From NCBI GenBank assembly GCA_028583415.1, contig CM053269.1:32678254-32742253 (forward strand): a stretch of DNA of 64,000 nucleotides. Reading direction: 5' to 3'. Source of the stretch: Protea cynaroides (lineage: Eukaryota; Streptophyta; Magnoliopsida; Proteales; Proteaceae). The notes beneath the pieces were generated by a model, which had not been told where the DNA came from, did no database searches, and was given only the letters and a program-made list of their open reading frames with translations. The position numbers and the translations under genes were made by a program. Of the stretch, positions 34,554 through 45,420 are shown one piece after another (positions within the stretch are counted from its first letter, which is position 1; every line of letters starts with the position of its first letter).

Positions 34554-36674
34554 TGTCACACCCCAATTTCGGCTGAACCAGAAGTGTGAGTGAACTGTCA
34601 CAAAACCAACGGTTCACACCAGGATCTCTATAAGACCGTGTCCACTCATATAAACCATTGCACATAACCATAATCAGAATATAATAAAATACAGCGAAAG
34701 TCTTAAATAAAATGAACTGAGTAATCTATTGATAAATTTAAATAAAATATTCAATTATTCAAATACCCACAACATAAATAAATATCTTTACATCAACTGT
34801 ATTTCCATCTGAAAATAATAAAAATAAATTAAATCAAATCCTAAAGGTACACGCAGAAAGGGCACTCGCATGAAACGTCATGCTCATCCTCTCCTGCTTG
34901 CACATCCAAAGCAGCAACACTTCCATATGCCGGAGCGTTCATGTAATCCTCCACCTGTAACCTGCATCAACATTTAAAAATATGGTGTGTACACAAGGGT
35001 GTGCTCACAACTTAGCTCAGTAAGACAATCAGACAATGCAACAAACATATGCATGAGTAACATTCACATCATGGTCTGGTTAAGTTTGCAATGTGCTATA
35101 GAAAGGATTGGCGGCCACCGCACCTCTATACACAAGTGTGTGAAGCCGACAATGGATCAAACACCACTATCGTCCCACATGCACCTACCATGGAATAGAG
35201 ATAGAGCTAAGGCGTCCGGATCAAACACCACCAATACCTCCCCTAATACTCTACCAATACCAACACATAAGCCCCTATTGGGGAAGGCTTGCAAACTGGG
35301 CTCGCAACTAACCAATCCTATATGTCATCACAGTAGGCCATGTCCCAGCACAGCTCCCTACGGCATAGAGATAGAGCTAGAGTCTAGTGGCCAGGCCGGA
35401 GACCACAGTGCCACTTCCTCCCCCTGATACCCTACCTGCATCAAGCATGCTAAGACAGAACGATACGAAAGGTGCTAGTGTGAGGAATGATCTCAGACCT
35501 CCAGTCCTTCCCATTCCACACACCAATGAAAACAATCACATGCCTAACAGTCATATCCTAGCATAGCGAGTATGCATGAATAATAATAATAACTGAAAGT
35601 AAAAGATGACATGCGAGTATGCACAAACATCATACCATAGAATCATGGTTATTAGCAACGATTTACTATTTATTAAATTATTAGGGTTTAGGTCCGATTC
35701 CCTTACCTGACGCTTGATTGATAGTTCGCTCTGCGTCACAAGGTCCAAACGTGCTATCACAAGGTCCTACATAATATTAGGGTTTAGTTAGAATAGTTCT
35801 CTTAGGATTTACGTTGGTCGGAAAATCAACTGCATCAAAAACACTCTTCATAGAAAAGACCGATCACAAGTACTGGTCGCAGCACTATGGGGAAAACCTA
35901 CGACCGGTATGGTCGACCGGTATGTCTCTGGAAGACCATACATCCGGTTCTCGCCATCCATCGGTCACCCCCTATTGATCCTAGGGTTTTTCCTACACAT
36001 TCTAGGTCTGAGCACTGAGTTAGAGTTGTTTTTAACTCTATTCAAGTCCTAGTTTCGATGATCTCAACCTAAAACTTGAATCTAGGGTTTATCGACTAAA
36101 TTAGGGTTTGTCGACAAAAACAGGGTTTAGAACAATACCTACTTTGCATGGTATTGATCCAATTATAACTAACCATCCTAGAATACTTAATTTAGAGGAA
36201 GGTTTAAGTACTTACCGTCGACTCGCGATAATTTGTTCTTCATCGAACGGTAATGGCGGCTCTTCCCTCTCCTTCCTAGCTTCTTCTCCTTCTTCAACCT
36301 TTTTCTCTTTTCTAGGGTTTGTAAGAATCAATGGAAGAGGTTTTAGGAGGTTTAAAGGTCCTTATATAGACTAGGGTTAGGTTTAGGAAGCCTCCTAACA
36401 TTAGAAAAGTCCTTCGGTTTGAAATTTAGAAAGTGGGACCCGCAGAGATCTGTTTCTGGATCCATGCTGCGCAGGTTATACCAGTCGACCATCGATCGGT
36501 ATCAAGACCGGTACCATCGACCGGTATCCAAATTTTCATACTTGAATTGGTCCGATTGGTCCAATTTCATACCTGGTTGTCATCCGCTCATCCCGTCTGG
36601 TCCAGTGATGATTGAAAGACCTGTTACGACATAAAACAAGGTTTAGATCGGGTTCATGGAGTGCGGGTCTTACA
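34554..36674 (-). mobile_element. 3' LTR of G3
   Basis: It runs TGTCACACCCC to GGGTCTTACA on the plus strand, 2121 bp. On the minus strand: ACCGGTCGATGG-type U3 motifs (36478-36530), TATATAAG near 36368-36363, donor GACG|GTAAGTACT (about 36217), U5 motifs (35868-35935), and the exon-like frame at 34841-34961, which has lost one base. Confidence 0.92.
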
Positions 36675-36760
36675 ACTTCCCCACCCTTAAAAGAAATTTC
36701 GTCCCCAAAATTTGCATGTAGGTTTCACAACACCCCCACCCTTAAAATAAATTTTGGCCT
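36675..36760 (-). promoter_or_regulatory. Duplicated polypurine-tract module of G3
   Basis: Two copies of a module occur in tandem: AAAGGGTGGGGAAGT next to the LTR, and TTAAGGGTGGGGGTG about 55 bp further in. Each follows a TTTCG(A/G)GG-like chromodomain-tail remnant, and the copies are separated by TGTGAAACCTACATG. Use of the inner tract would create an LTR about 55 bp longer that starts TGTGAAACC, which is what S1 shows (TGTAGTACCTACATG). Confidence 0.7.
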
Positions 36761-37319
36761 CGAAATTTGTACATACCTTGATTGTGAAAAAGGTTAAGGT
36801 ATTCCTTTCTCATTGCATTCTCTTCCTCCCAAGTAATTTATTCTACATCTTGGCTTTTCCAATGTACTTTTACATAATGGATATCCTTGCTTCGGAGATG
36901 TTGTACCTTTTGGCTTGTGAGCATCACAGGTACTACTTCAAATGTCAAGTCCTCTGTCAAGTCTGGTGGGTCTGCTGTCAAGATGTGCGATGGATCCCTG
37001 ACATACTTCTTCAATAAAGAAACATGAAACACATCATGAACGCTTGACATGGATGGTAGTAGAGCCAGCTGATATGCCACATTACCACGTCTGGTCAAAA
37101 TCTCTTATGGTCCCATATACCTGGGGCATAGCTTCCCCTTATTACCAAATCGTTTCAGACCTCGCACAGGTGATATCTTCAAGAATACTTTATCACCCAC
37201 TGCAAACTCCAGATCTCGACGTTGGTTATCTGCATAGTGTTTTTGTCGAACTTGAGCTGTCTTTACTCTTTCCTTAATTTGATCAATCACTCAACAAGTT
37301 TCTTCGATGAACTCCGGTC
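36761..37319 (-). pseudogene. G3 integrase C-terminus and chromodomain
   Basis: Minus-strand frames 37290-37105 and 37098-36838 read DQIKERVKTAQVRQKHYADN, the GPY/F module (KLCPRYMGP), then VHDVFHVSLLKKYVRDPSHI and the chromodomain start (HYVKVHWKSQDVE), followed by TWEEENAMRKEYLNLF after a stop at 36838. Nested G2 separates this from the rest of integrase at 49291 onward. Confidence 0.88.
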
Positions 37320-37690
37320 CTACATGTAAGACCCGTATCGAACTAACTGGTCTTAACACCTTGTACCAGGTCTACCTATCATGGTCGAGCCAAGTGGACC
37401 AAGTGCGTAAAGAAAATCACAAGACCAAGTATGGGTCTAACCCAAAAACAATAAATATGAGGGTAGAGTCGCATGCCTAAACAAGTAGGATCAACCCCAC
37501 CTCAACAGAAGCCCAACCCATGACTTTTTAGTCGTAGGATTGCTTGACTAAGAAGGTGTAGGGTCGATGGATCCTGCGACCCTATGTCCGACCCTACGAT
37601 TATAGACAGAAACCATAAATTAGGAAACTTTCCTAATTCCAAGTGATTCTTTTCTAAACTCAATGTGACTTATTTTGGAGAATTTTTCTC

Positions 37691-37698
37691 TATAAATA
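37691..37698 (+). promoter_or_regulatory. TATA box of G2 5' LTR
   Basis: TATAAATA sits about 370 bp into the LTR, conserved in the 3' LTR (47434-47441) and S3 (54146-54153). It places the R region near 37720-37730 and makes U3 short and R-U5 very long (about 1.8 kb). Confidence 0.7.
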
Positions 37699-39153
37699 GG
37701 ACATCCTTAGCCTCTTTTACTCCTTTTAGAACCCTAATTGAAAATGAGAGAAAGAGAAAGAGAAGGAAAAGAATAAGAGAAGGAAAATTGAAGAAAAAAC
37801 TAAGGAAGAGGAGGAAGTTCAGAGAAACCTCTGAATCTCAGCCAACCTCAGGTATGAACCTAATTCCCTTCATAAAGTAAGAGCCTAGAATATATTATGA
37901 GGAAGTTAGGATTAAGAGAAACCCAAATCATCCATCCATGGACAAGTTCCAAAGGAATCCATGGAAGTAATCATCATAGGCAATGGAAAGTGTGTAAAAA
38001 TCATAGTTATGAGCCATAGAACAATCTTAGAATGGACCTACAAGACCACAGGATCAATCACATGCCCTCGGGAGGTCCCAGGGAGGGTGTGGTCGCACGT
38101 AGGGTCGATTGGTATCCGACCCTACACCCTAGGGTCGCAGAAAACTGCTACCCTAGGTGCGACCCTACCCTGCGACTCTACGATTTCAGCTAATCTAAAT
38201 TTGTTGGAATTAGTTCTAATTAAAATCTATCGACTTGTTAGGCTTTTCTACTGATTTAAAGGTGATTCATAAAGCTTGAACGAGGATCTACACTCAATCA
38301 AAGGTGAGGGAACAAGACATAAACTAATTGACTAATAATAAGTTATTTTCATTTATTGAGTCTAATACCATGTATGATTCTTTGATTGTATGATTGTAAT
38401 GTGCATATCACATGTCATCTACTATTCCTGTTATTATTGTTCATGCATATTTAATTCAGTTTATTTATAACATGCTGATGATTATGATGCTAGGAATAGG
38501 CATGTGAATGTATGTGTGTAGTTAGTGTGCTTGATGCGAATGGAGCATCAAGGGGAGGATGTGACACTGTGGTTCATTCTGGTCACCAGACTCTAGCTCT
38601 ATCTCTACTCAAGTCTTTTCCACTAGCATCGTCGTATCACCATTACCTTGTAGAACTATTATGTCGTAGGGCATCAGGGGAGGTGGTCTCAGACCGTGTA
38701 GTATCTGACTCTGCCGGGGGGCCTTATCTCTATCTCTATGGACATATTGAGGGATGCTGGGGTGAGGCCTTGGATACACTGTTTGACATTAGGATTGGTT
38801 AGTTGCGAGCCTAGTTTGCAAGCCCTCGCCAACAGGGGCTTACGTGTTGGTATGGATAGAGCATCAGGGGAAGTGTGATGCGGTACGGTCCTAAGCGCTT
38901 TAACTCTATATCTATTCCATGGTAGGTGCACGTGGGGGCAGCAATGGTGTTTGATCCGTTGGGTGGTTTCACACATTCGTGTATAGAGGTGCGGTGGCCA
39001 CCTATCCTTTCTATAGCACATTGCAAACTTATGAACCAAACCAAAGATATGAATTGAATGCATGTATATGTTTGTTGCATTGTTTTGTTTACCCACTGAG
39101 CCATGATGTGTGCTCACCCTTTCGACGTCGAATATTTTTAGTTGATGATGCAG

Positions 39154-39275
39154 GTACCACGGTTGAAGACTATATGAATGCTCCTATGTGTGGACATGCG
39201 GCGGCGATGGACGCTGAAGTTATGGTAGAGTTGCATGATTCGTCATGCGAGTGCAACTCATGCGTCTTCGATTAG
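39154..39275 (+). other. Conserved 122-nt exon-like ORF in G2 5' LTR
   Basis: After GATGATGCAG|GT the frame reads TTVEDYMNAPMCGHAAAMD, then AEVMVELHDSSCECNSCVFD and a TAG stop. The peptide is acidic with a C-terminal C-x-C-x2-C cluster. The same length and stop occur in the G2 3' LTR, S3, G4 and S2. Confidence 0.55.
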
Positions 39276-39558
39276 ATTCATTCTTTTGGATTTTATTTGG
39301 AAATGTAAGTGAATATTTTAAATTATTTTATATTTTAGTTAATGGAGAATAATTGGATAATTTATTATTTTATAATTGTTAGAATCTCAGTTCATTAGTA
39401 TAAAGACTTCCGCTATTGTGTATTTATTCTGATTATTGTTGTAAATGTGTATGGTTTAAGCAAACGGACACAACCTATTCAAGATCCTGGTTAAACCGTT
39501 GGTTAATTAGCGGTTCATCACACCATTCTGAATAGTGTAGAATTGAGGTATGACAACT

Positions 39559-39570
39559 TGGTATCTGAGC
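39559..39570 (+). promoter_or_regulatory. Primer-binding site of G2
   Basis: TGGTATCTGAGC begins three bases after the LTR. It is one mismatch from TGGTATCAGAGC, the plant initiator-Met tRNA primer site seen intact in G4. Confidence 0.9.
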
Positions 39571-39852
39571 TCTCAGGCCCTGTCTATTAAACCAGTATAT
39601 TTCCATAAAAGTTCGTGAACTGAGTTAGGATAAAATTTAAAAGATTTAATAAGAACACACTGTAAGCACCTGTGTTGTTTGAGACAAAAATTAAGAAAGA
39701 GAATAATGCATATATAAAAAGGAGAAACAAGTTTTGTATACATCAAATAAAAAGTACGTTTATACATATCCAAAGCGGAGTATAGTCTACAACCCGGACA
39801 GTTACTCGGACAGTTTCTCTGTAGTACAAAAAAAATAAAAAGAAAATATACA

Positions 39853-41209
39853 TCATGGAGCTGGAGGTGATGGAGGAGGAGGTGCCTCGCGATCTCTGTC
39901 ATAGTCCTTAGCATATACTCTAGTCAACCAGGCTACCTGAGTCTGGGTCGTTTGGAGACTAGCTGTCCACTCGGCCATCCGCTGATCCGATGCACGTTGA
40001 GCATCTAGAAGCTCGCCCACTCCCATCAGTCGCGCACTGAGCATCTAGGAGCTATCTTACTCTCCTATCTGTCGTGCGTTGGGCATCTAGAAGCTCTCAC
40101 ACTCTCAAGTTCGTCACATGCTGAGCCTCTCTGATCTCGCGCAGTAATCCCATTATATCATCAGATGGTGGGTGTGAAGGACCAGCTATGTTTGAAGGAG
40201 CCCGAGATAGACCAGCTCCAGTAGAATGTGGAGGTGATGGAGGAGGTATAGCGTCTACATCCATATACATGCGATCCTCATCCTCAGCATCACCCCCATG
40301 GACACCTGCTCCGGCTACTGCTGCTGCTGCTACCGCCTCAGCATTTGCTACCTCTACCTGAGTACGAGGATACACCAGAGTGTTCCTCTCATCATCACTG
40401 ACATGAGCATCTCGCATACCCATCCTACAGGTGGCCTCCTAGTCCAGAATCGATGAGAAGGCCTTCTCCTGAATCCTCTCATCCACTAAATCAATGCCTA
40501 GGCGGGTGAGCAGTGTAGTGATCAGACGTCCGTAGGGTAGGTTGCCTAGCTGACCAGGCAGCGTAGCACGGATCATCGTCCTCAGGATAATGTAAGGTAC
40601 GCAGACAAGCTGCCTAGTGCAAATGCAGTAGAGGACATAATGGGTCAACTGGGAGATCCTCTCATAGTGTCAACTCTGGGGTATCAAGTTGTACTGGATA
40701 ATCTTGCAGTACACCCGAGGCTCTGGATGTAGGTTGATCGCTTTCATCTTCCAGCGATCATCTCTAATAAGTTGACTGTCAATCTCAGCACGCATCTCCA
40801 AGTATAGGAACTGGGGCTCCCTGGGAGCACAGTACACCAAAGGGCCGTCATTTGATATGCCCAAAAGATCAGCCAACTGTTGGCAGTCAAATGAAACCTC
40901 TATCCCTTTGACGTAACTCGTGATCCTGAGCTCCCTACCCCTCTCTGTGTCATTACGATCCCCTACTACCTGGAGATTGCAATAGAATTGTCTCACCAAA
41001 TCCAGATGGGTACAAGTGTCATAGGTGATCACGGGGATCCAGCCCATGTCACCAAATGCCCCCTCCACGTTGAACAAGGCTAGACTAGCCAAGTCCACAC
41101 AGTGACCCCCCTCTACTTTCTTAAGCTCATAGTGAGCATACTGGGCTTCGGCCTCGTTAGAGCGGAAACGAACTGGGTCATGAGCCCTAGGCACCTTGGT
41201 ATGAGCCAT
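39853..41209 (-). pseudogene. Antisense extra ORF of G2 (putative plant transposon protein type)
   Basis: It is encoded opposite to gag-pol, between primer-binding site and gag. From ATG at 41209 (MAHTKVPRAHDPV) the frame reads FNVEGAFGDMGWIPVITYD, LDLVRQFYCNLQV, SYVKGIEVSFDCQQLADLLG and HPEPRVYCKIIQ, then LVCVPYIILRTM and NLPYGRLITTLLTRLG, followed by an Ala/acidic/Pro-rich region and a C-terminal coiled-coil-like tail with 14-residue repeats (ELLDAQR, 39990-40130). In-frame stops at 40670, 40439 and 40097 and a late frameshift break it. The domain resembles the plant-specific 'putative plant transposon protein' (Transposase_32) family; its function is unknown. G3 and G4 carry homologues in the same place and orientation. 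Confidence 0.8.
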
Positions 41210-41214
41210 ATTAT

Positions 41215-41657
41215 CTGCCAAAACAAAGAAAAAAAAATAATAGATCAGTAATGGTGAAAAACCCAAAATTTTTGGCATTATAACGACAAAAATTGGTCAA
41301 AAGCCTTACTTTTCACCCAAACACTTGGGCAGGAGGACTTACATAGATTCTAAACCATCCTACAAGGCTCATACAGTTGTAAATTTAATTTAGAAAGATT
41401 GAGTAAAAAGAAATTTCAATAAATTCAAAAAATCTCAAAAATTAGGTCAAAAATGGAAAATTTCAAGTTTCTCGATAACCAACCGATGAAACTCGAATAT
41501 TTTTGAGGGCTTTCATCCATTGGGTGACCAATAACAAAATCCCCCAATAAATATTAAATTGTTACGATTAGAAAAAGTTTAATTTGAAGAAAACGATGTA
41601 AATGGACAAAAACCTAGTTTAGAAAGCTTTAAAAATGTGAAACAGTAGAGAGCACAC
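41215..41657 (-). other. Candidate 5'UTR intron of the G2 antisense ORF
   Basis: On the minus strand the donor is CTTCAG|GTGTGC (exon end at 41658) and the acceptor is TTTTGGCAG|ATAAT, after a long T-rich tract, five bases before the ATG at 41209. G4 shows the same arrangement (donor CCAA|GTAAGT, acceptor TTTTGTAG; intron 63027-63453). G3 keeps the donor at 56251/56252 but has AA where the acceptor AG should be. Confidence 0.55.
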
Positions 41658-41814
41658 CTGAAGAGAAGGAATGGAAGTCACGAACGGAAGATATGATCAC
41701 CAAACACTAGGGGTCGATACTGCAGCAACTCAAGGAACCGGGTTGAGTTGGAAGGAAGGAGAAAGAATGGGAAATGAATCCAAAATTGGGTTTGAAAACC
41801 TGATTCTAGATCGT

Positions 41815-42110
41815 AGGGTCGCACAATTCGACCAAAATATGTGACCCTACGTCAGACCCTACCATCGACCTTAGGCTCTCGGTGATCTGACAAAGAACCA
41901 GGGGTCGGACCTAGGGTCGGACAATTACTGACCCTACCATCGAACCTAGGCTCTCGGTGATCTGACAGAGAACCATGGGTCGGACCTGGTCAGACATATA
42001 CCGACCCCACGATCGACCCTAGGCTCTTGGTAAGCTGACAGGGTTTCTTAGGGTCGCATACCCTAGGGTCGCATAAGGACCGACCCTACCATCAACCCTA
42101 CGATGGAAAA
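41815..42110. repeat. Leader array of GGGTCG / CGACCC motifs in G2
   Basis: About ten exact or near copies, with repeated CTCTCGGTGATCTGACA spacers, lie between gag and the inferred first exon of the antisense ORF. So it is upstream of that ORF and within the sense leader. It matches positions 46-261 in G1. Confidence 0.72.
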
Positions 42111-42247
42111 TACAGTATTTTGTCAGAATGATCTGAAAATTTTGAAATTTATATTGATTAGTTGAATTTTTACTTGAGAACAACTTATGTTGATTGCCTC
42201 ACATGTGCGATGATTGTTTTCAGACACTACCACCACCAGAGCAGGAA

Positions 42248-43514
42248 ATGGCTGGGTGAAGGGTGACCAGACGAGGCCGTAACCCAATTCCACCACCACC
42301 ACCTGTGGAGGAAGACAACCATGTAAGTCAGGAAGCACAGGAGAATCTGAATACGGCACCGCTAATGGCTAGTGGCCAGACAAATCCTTCAAACTTGCCA
42401 GCCCCACCTACAGATCTGGCTACAATAGTAATGAACTTGCCTCAACAGCTGCAGCAAATACAGCAGGTGCAAACCAATATGCAGATTGCTATAGGCATGG
42501 CTTTTCTAGCTGCACATACGACACCTATGCCAGTAGGACAAGCTAGCACAGTACCAGGGGGAAGCAACACGGTACCCCATGCACCTCAAACACCAGTCAT
42601 GCCAGCTCAAGTACAGAATCCTGTGGTAGCTCAAGGTAGTTATCAGTATCAACCACCTATGTATGGGGCCTATGCTCCGTATCAGCTAGACCACTCTCGA
42701 CTGATCGAGCGTTTTCTAAAGATGAAGCCCAAAGAATATAATGGTAAGCTAGCAGATCCTTTGTGGCCAGCACATTGGATTGATGAAATGGAAAGAAATT
42801 TTATGATGATGACAGTGAATGAAGAGGAAAAGGTGTTGTGTGCAACCTTCATGTTGAAAGGCGATGCACACCACTGGTGGAAGTCCATACGGACTTATCT
42901 GTTAACAAAGCACACCCAATTGACCTGGGATATATATAAAGAGGCATTCTTTGAGAAATATTTCCCTAGAAGTTTTAGAGATTCTATGGAAAGAGAGTTC
43001 CTGAGTTTATATCAGGGCCAGATGATTGTGGATGCATACCAACAGTGTTATGAGGAGCTGTTTTTCTTTGCACCTGCCAGCATGCAGGAAGAAAATACAA
43101 AAACCCGAAGGTTCGTCATGGGACTTAGGGGAAGCATTCGCGAGCATGTTCTTTGATTGGAAAATAAAGTCTATAATGAAGCAGTACAGATTGTTCGAGT
43201 AATAGAGTCGAGCCAGAAAGAGAGCTATTTTGCTCAGAATAGAGGTATCAAGCGGCCAAATGGGAATTCTTATAATGGAGGGAATACAAGGACATTCAAA
43301 CCCTTCCGTACTCAAGGTTTCAATGCTGCAGCCAAGACTACTCCAGCAGCTCAACCGCAACAAAAGCAAAACAATGAAGGAGTAAAATGCTTTAACTGCA
43401 ACCAAATAGGACATTATTCAAGAGAGTGTCCTAAACCCAGGAAGTAGCTACAGCAAGGAAAGGTTTATGCTATTACATCTGAGGATGCTGCCGCATTGCC
43501 TGATGTGGTCACAG
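42248..43514 (+). pseudogene. gag: G2 gag
   Basis: The ATG at 42248 (MAG, then TGA for the Arg seen in G1) is followed by RVTRRGRNP, a Pro/Gln-rich region, the capsid core (LWPAHWIDEMERNF; FEKYFPRSFRDSMEREFLSL; HVL at 43150 followed by TGA) and the CCHC knuckle CFNCNQIGHYSRECP (43390-43435). A further TAG lies at about 43446. It matches G1 gag along its length and shows the reading across the site where S1 entered G1. TTTTCAG lies 25 bases upstream of the ATG. Confidence 0.92.
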
Positions 43515-43584
43515 GTACGACCTGAACCTTTCATTTTGTGTTACATTGTGTGATCATGTAGACTAAAACTAAAACAAATCACAG
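43515..43584 (+). other. Candidate 70-nt intron at the gag-protease junction of G2
   Basis: ACAG|GTACGA at the 5' end, AATCACAG|GTATTG at the 3' end, with a GACTAAAACTAA branch-point-like stretch 12-24 nt before the acceptor. Its length equals that of G1, while the interior has several substitutions. Unspliced, gag ends at a TGA 9 nt inside. Spliced, it joins VVTG to IVPINGIPARVLFD in frame. Confidence 0.72.
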
Positions 43585-43865
43585 GTATTGTACCTATTAA
43601 TGGCATACCCGCTAGAGTACTCTTTGATTCTAGAGCTACTCATTCTTTTATATCTATGTCATTTGGAAAGAAGCTGAATCTACCCCTCAAATCTTTAGAC
43701 TATAAACTACTTGTATGATCACCTATGGGATTAGAAGTGGAATTACAAAAAGGTTATGGACCATGTCCAGTTCTTATTGACGAGAAGACTTTGGATGCAA
43801 CCTTGATTCAACTTGAGATGGCAAACTTTGATGTCATCTTGGGAATGGACTAGTTAGCTCGGCAT
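43585..43865 (+). pseudogene. G2 aspartic protease
   Basis: The active-site block reads LFDSRATHSFIS, so Gly of the D-S-G motif is replaced by Arg. A TGA (about 43717) and a TAG replacing Trp (about 43851) interrupt it. Otherwise it is co-linear with G1 and G3 protease. Confidence 0.88.
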
Positions 43866-45420
43866 TGTGCAAACCTATTATGTAAAGAAAAGAAGCTGAC
43901 ATTTAAAGACAAGGAAGGAGCAGAGTTTAGTTTTGCGGGAACCAAACTTCTTCGTAAACGAAAACTCATCCTCTCTGCATTAAAGGCTAGAAAATGCCTC
44001 AAGAAAGGAGGAGTTGGGTATTTAGTATCAGTGGTCGACCTCATCAAGGAAACACCATGAATGGAGGATATTGATGTTGTGCGTGACTTTTCAGATGTAT
44101 TTCTTGAAGAACTACCAGGACTACTACCCGACCAAGCGACATAGTTCATTATAGACCTGATACCCGGAGCCGCATCAGTATCTAAAGCACCCTATAGAAT
44201 GGCTCCTACTGAATTGAAGGAATTAAAAGTATAGTTACAGGAATTACTGGACAAGGGTTACATCAGACCTAGCATATCACCATGGGGAGCGCTAGTATTG
44301 CTTGTAAAGAAGAAGGACGGTAGCTTTTGACTATGTATAGACTATCGGGAAATGAATAAGCAGACAATCAAGAATCGGTACCCGTTGCCTCGGATCGATG
44401 ACTTGTTCGATCAGTTGCAAGAGTGCCAAGGTGTTCTCCAAGATCGATCTTCGGTCAGGATACCATCAGTTGAAGATTAAGGACGGTGATATTCCAAAGA
44501 TAGCATTTAGAACAAGATATGGACATTATGAATTTTTAGTCATGTCTTTTGGATTGACTAACGCACCCGCAACTTTTATGGAACTCATGAATCGGGTATT
44601 CCATGATATGTTGGTTACGTTGGTCATTGTGTTTATTGATGATATATTGGTCTACTACAAGGACAAGGAAACTCATGTCATGAATTTAAGAACCGCTCTA
44701 TAGTGATTTAGGAAAGAGAAGCTTTATGCCAAATTTAAAAAGTGTGAGTTTTGGTTAAATGAGGTCGCTTTCTTAGGCCATGTTGTATCCACTGAAGGAA
44801 TTAAAGTGGATCCTAGCGAGATTGAAGCCATTGTGAAATGGGAAGCACCGAAGAGCGTTGTAGAAATTAGAAGTTTCCTAGGTCTAGCTGGGTATTATCG
44901 ATAATTCGTGGAAGACTATTCCAGAATCTCCATACCTCTCACCAGTTTGACTAAGAAAGGAGAAAAGTTTTTTTGGACTGATAAATGTGAGAAAAGTTTC
45001 CAAACATTGAAGCCTAGATTGATATCTACTCCGATCTTGACTATTCCTATTTCGGGACAGTCATTTATCTTGTACACTGATGCATCGGGATTGGGTTTAG
45101 GATGTGTACTTATGCAAGGAGAACAAGTAATTGCGTATGCTTCAAGACAACTGAAGACACATGAGAAGAACTATCCCACTCATGACTTGGAATTAGCAGC
45201 AGTAGTACATCTGTCAAGATATGGAGACATTACTTGTACGGAGAGAAATTTCAGATTAAATCAGATCATAAGAGTCTCACTTATCTTTTTAATCAGAAGG
45301 AGTTGAACATGCGACAAAGAAGATGGCTGGAATTATTAAAAGATTATGATTGTGATATCCAGTATCCTCCAGGAAAGGCTAATGTAGTTGCTGATGCGTT
45401 AAGCAGAAAAACAATGATAA
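43866..45420 (+). pseudogene. G2 reverse transcriptase and RNase H
   Basis: All RT and RNase H blocks are visible (LVKKKDGS; SKIDLRSGYHQLKIKDGD; VIVFIDDILVYY; LYTDASGLGLGCVLMQ; LTYLFNQKELNMRQRRW). Stops at about 44145, 44232, 44328, 44701 and 44902 and frameshifts near 44420 and 45210 prevent translation. The stops mostly correspond to CAG, CGA or TGG codons in G1. Confidence 0.92.

Larger units (their letters stand above)
37325..39555 (+). mobile_element. 5' LTR of G2
   Basis: It runs TGTAAGACCCG to GGTATGACA, 2231 bp. Landmarks: U3 motif array (about 37460-37610), TATAAATA at 37691-37698, GA-rich leader, donor CTCAG|GTATGA (37851/37852), second donor-like AAAGGTGAGG (about 38300), U5 motif array (38090-38190), CTCTATCTCTA blocks (38590-38930), and the 122-nt exon-like frame (39154-39275). 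Confidence 0.94.
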
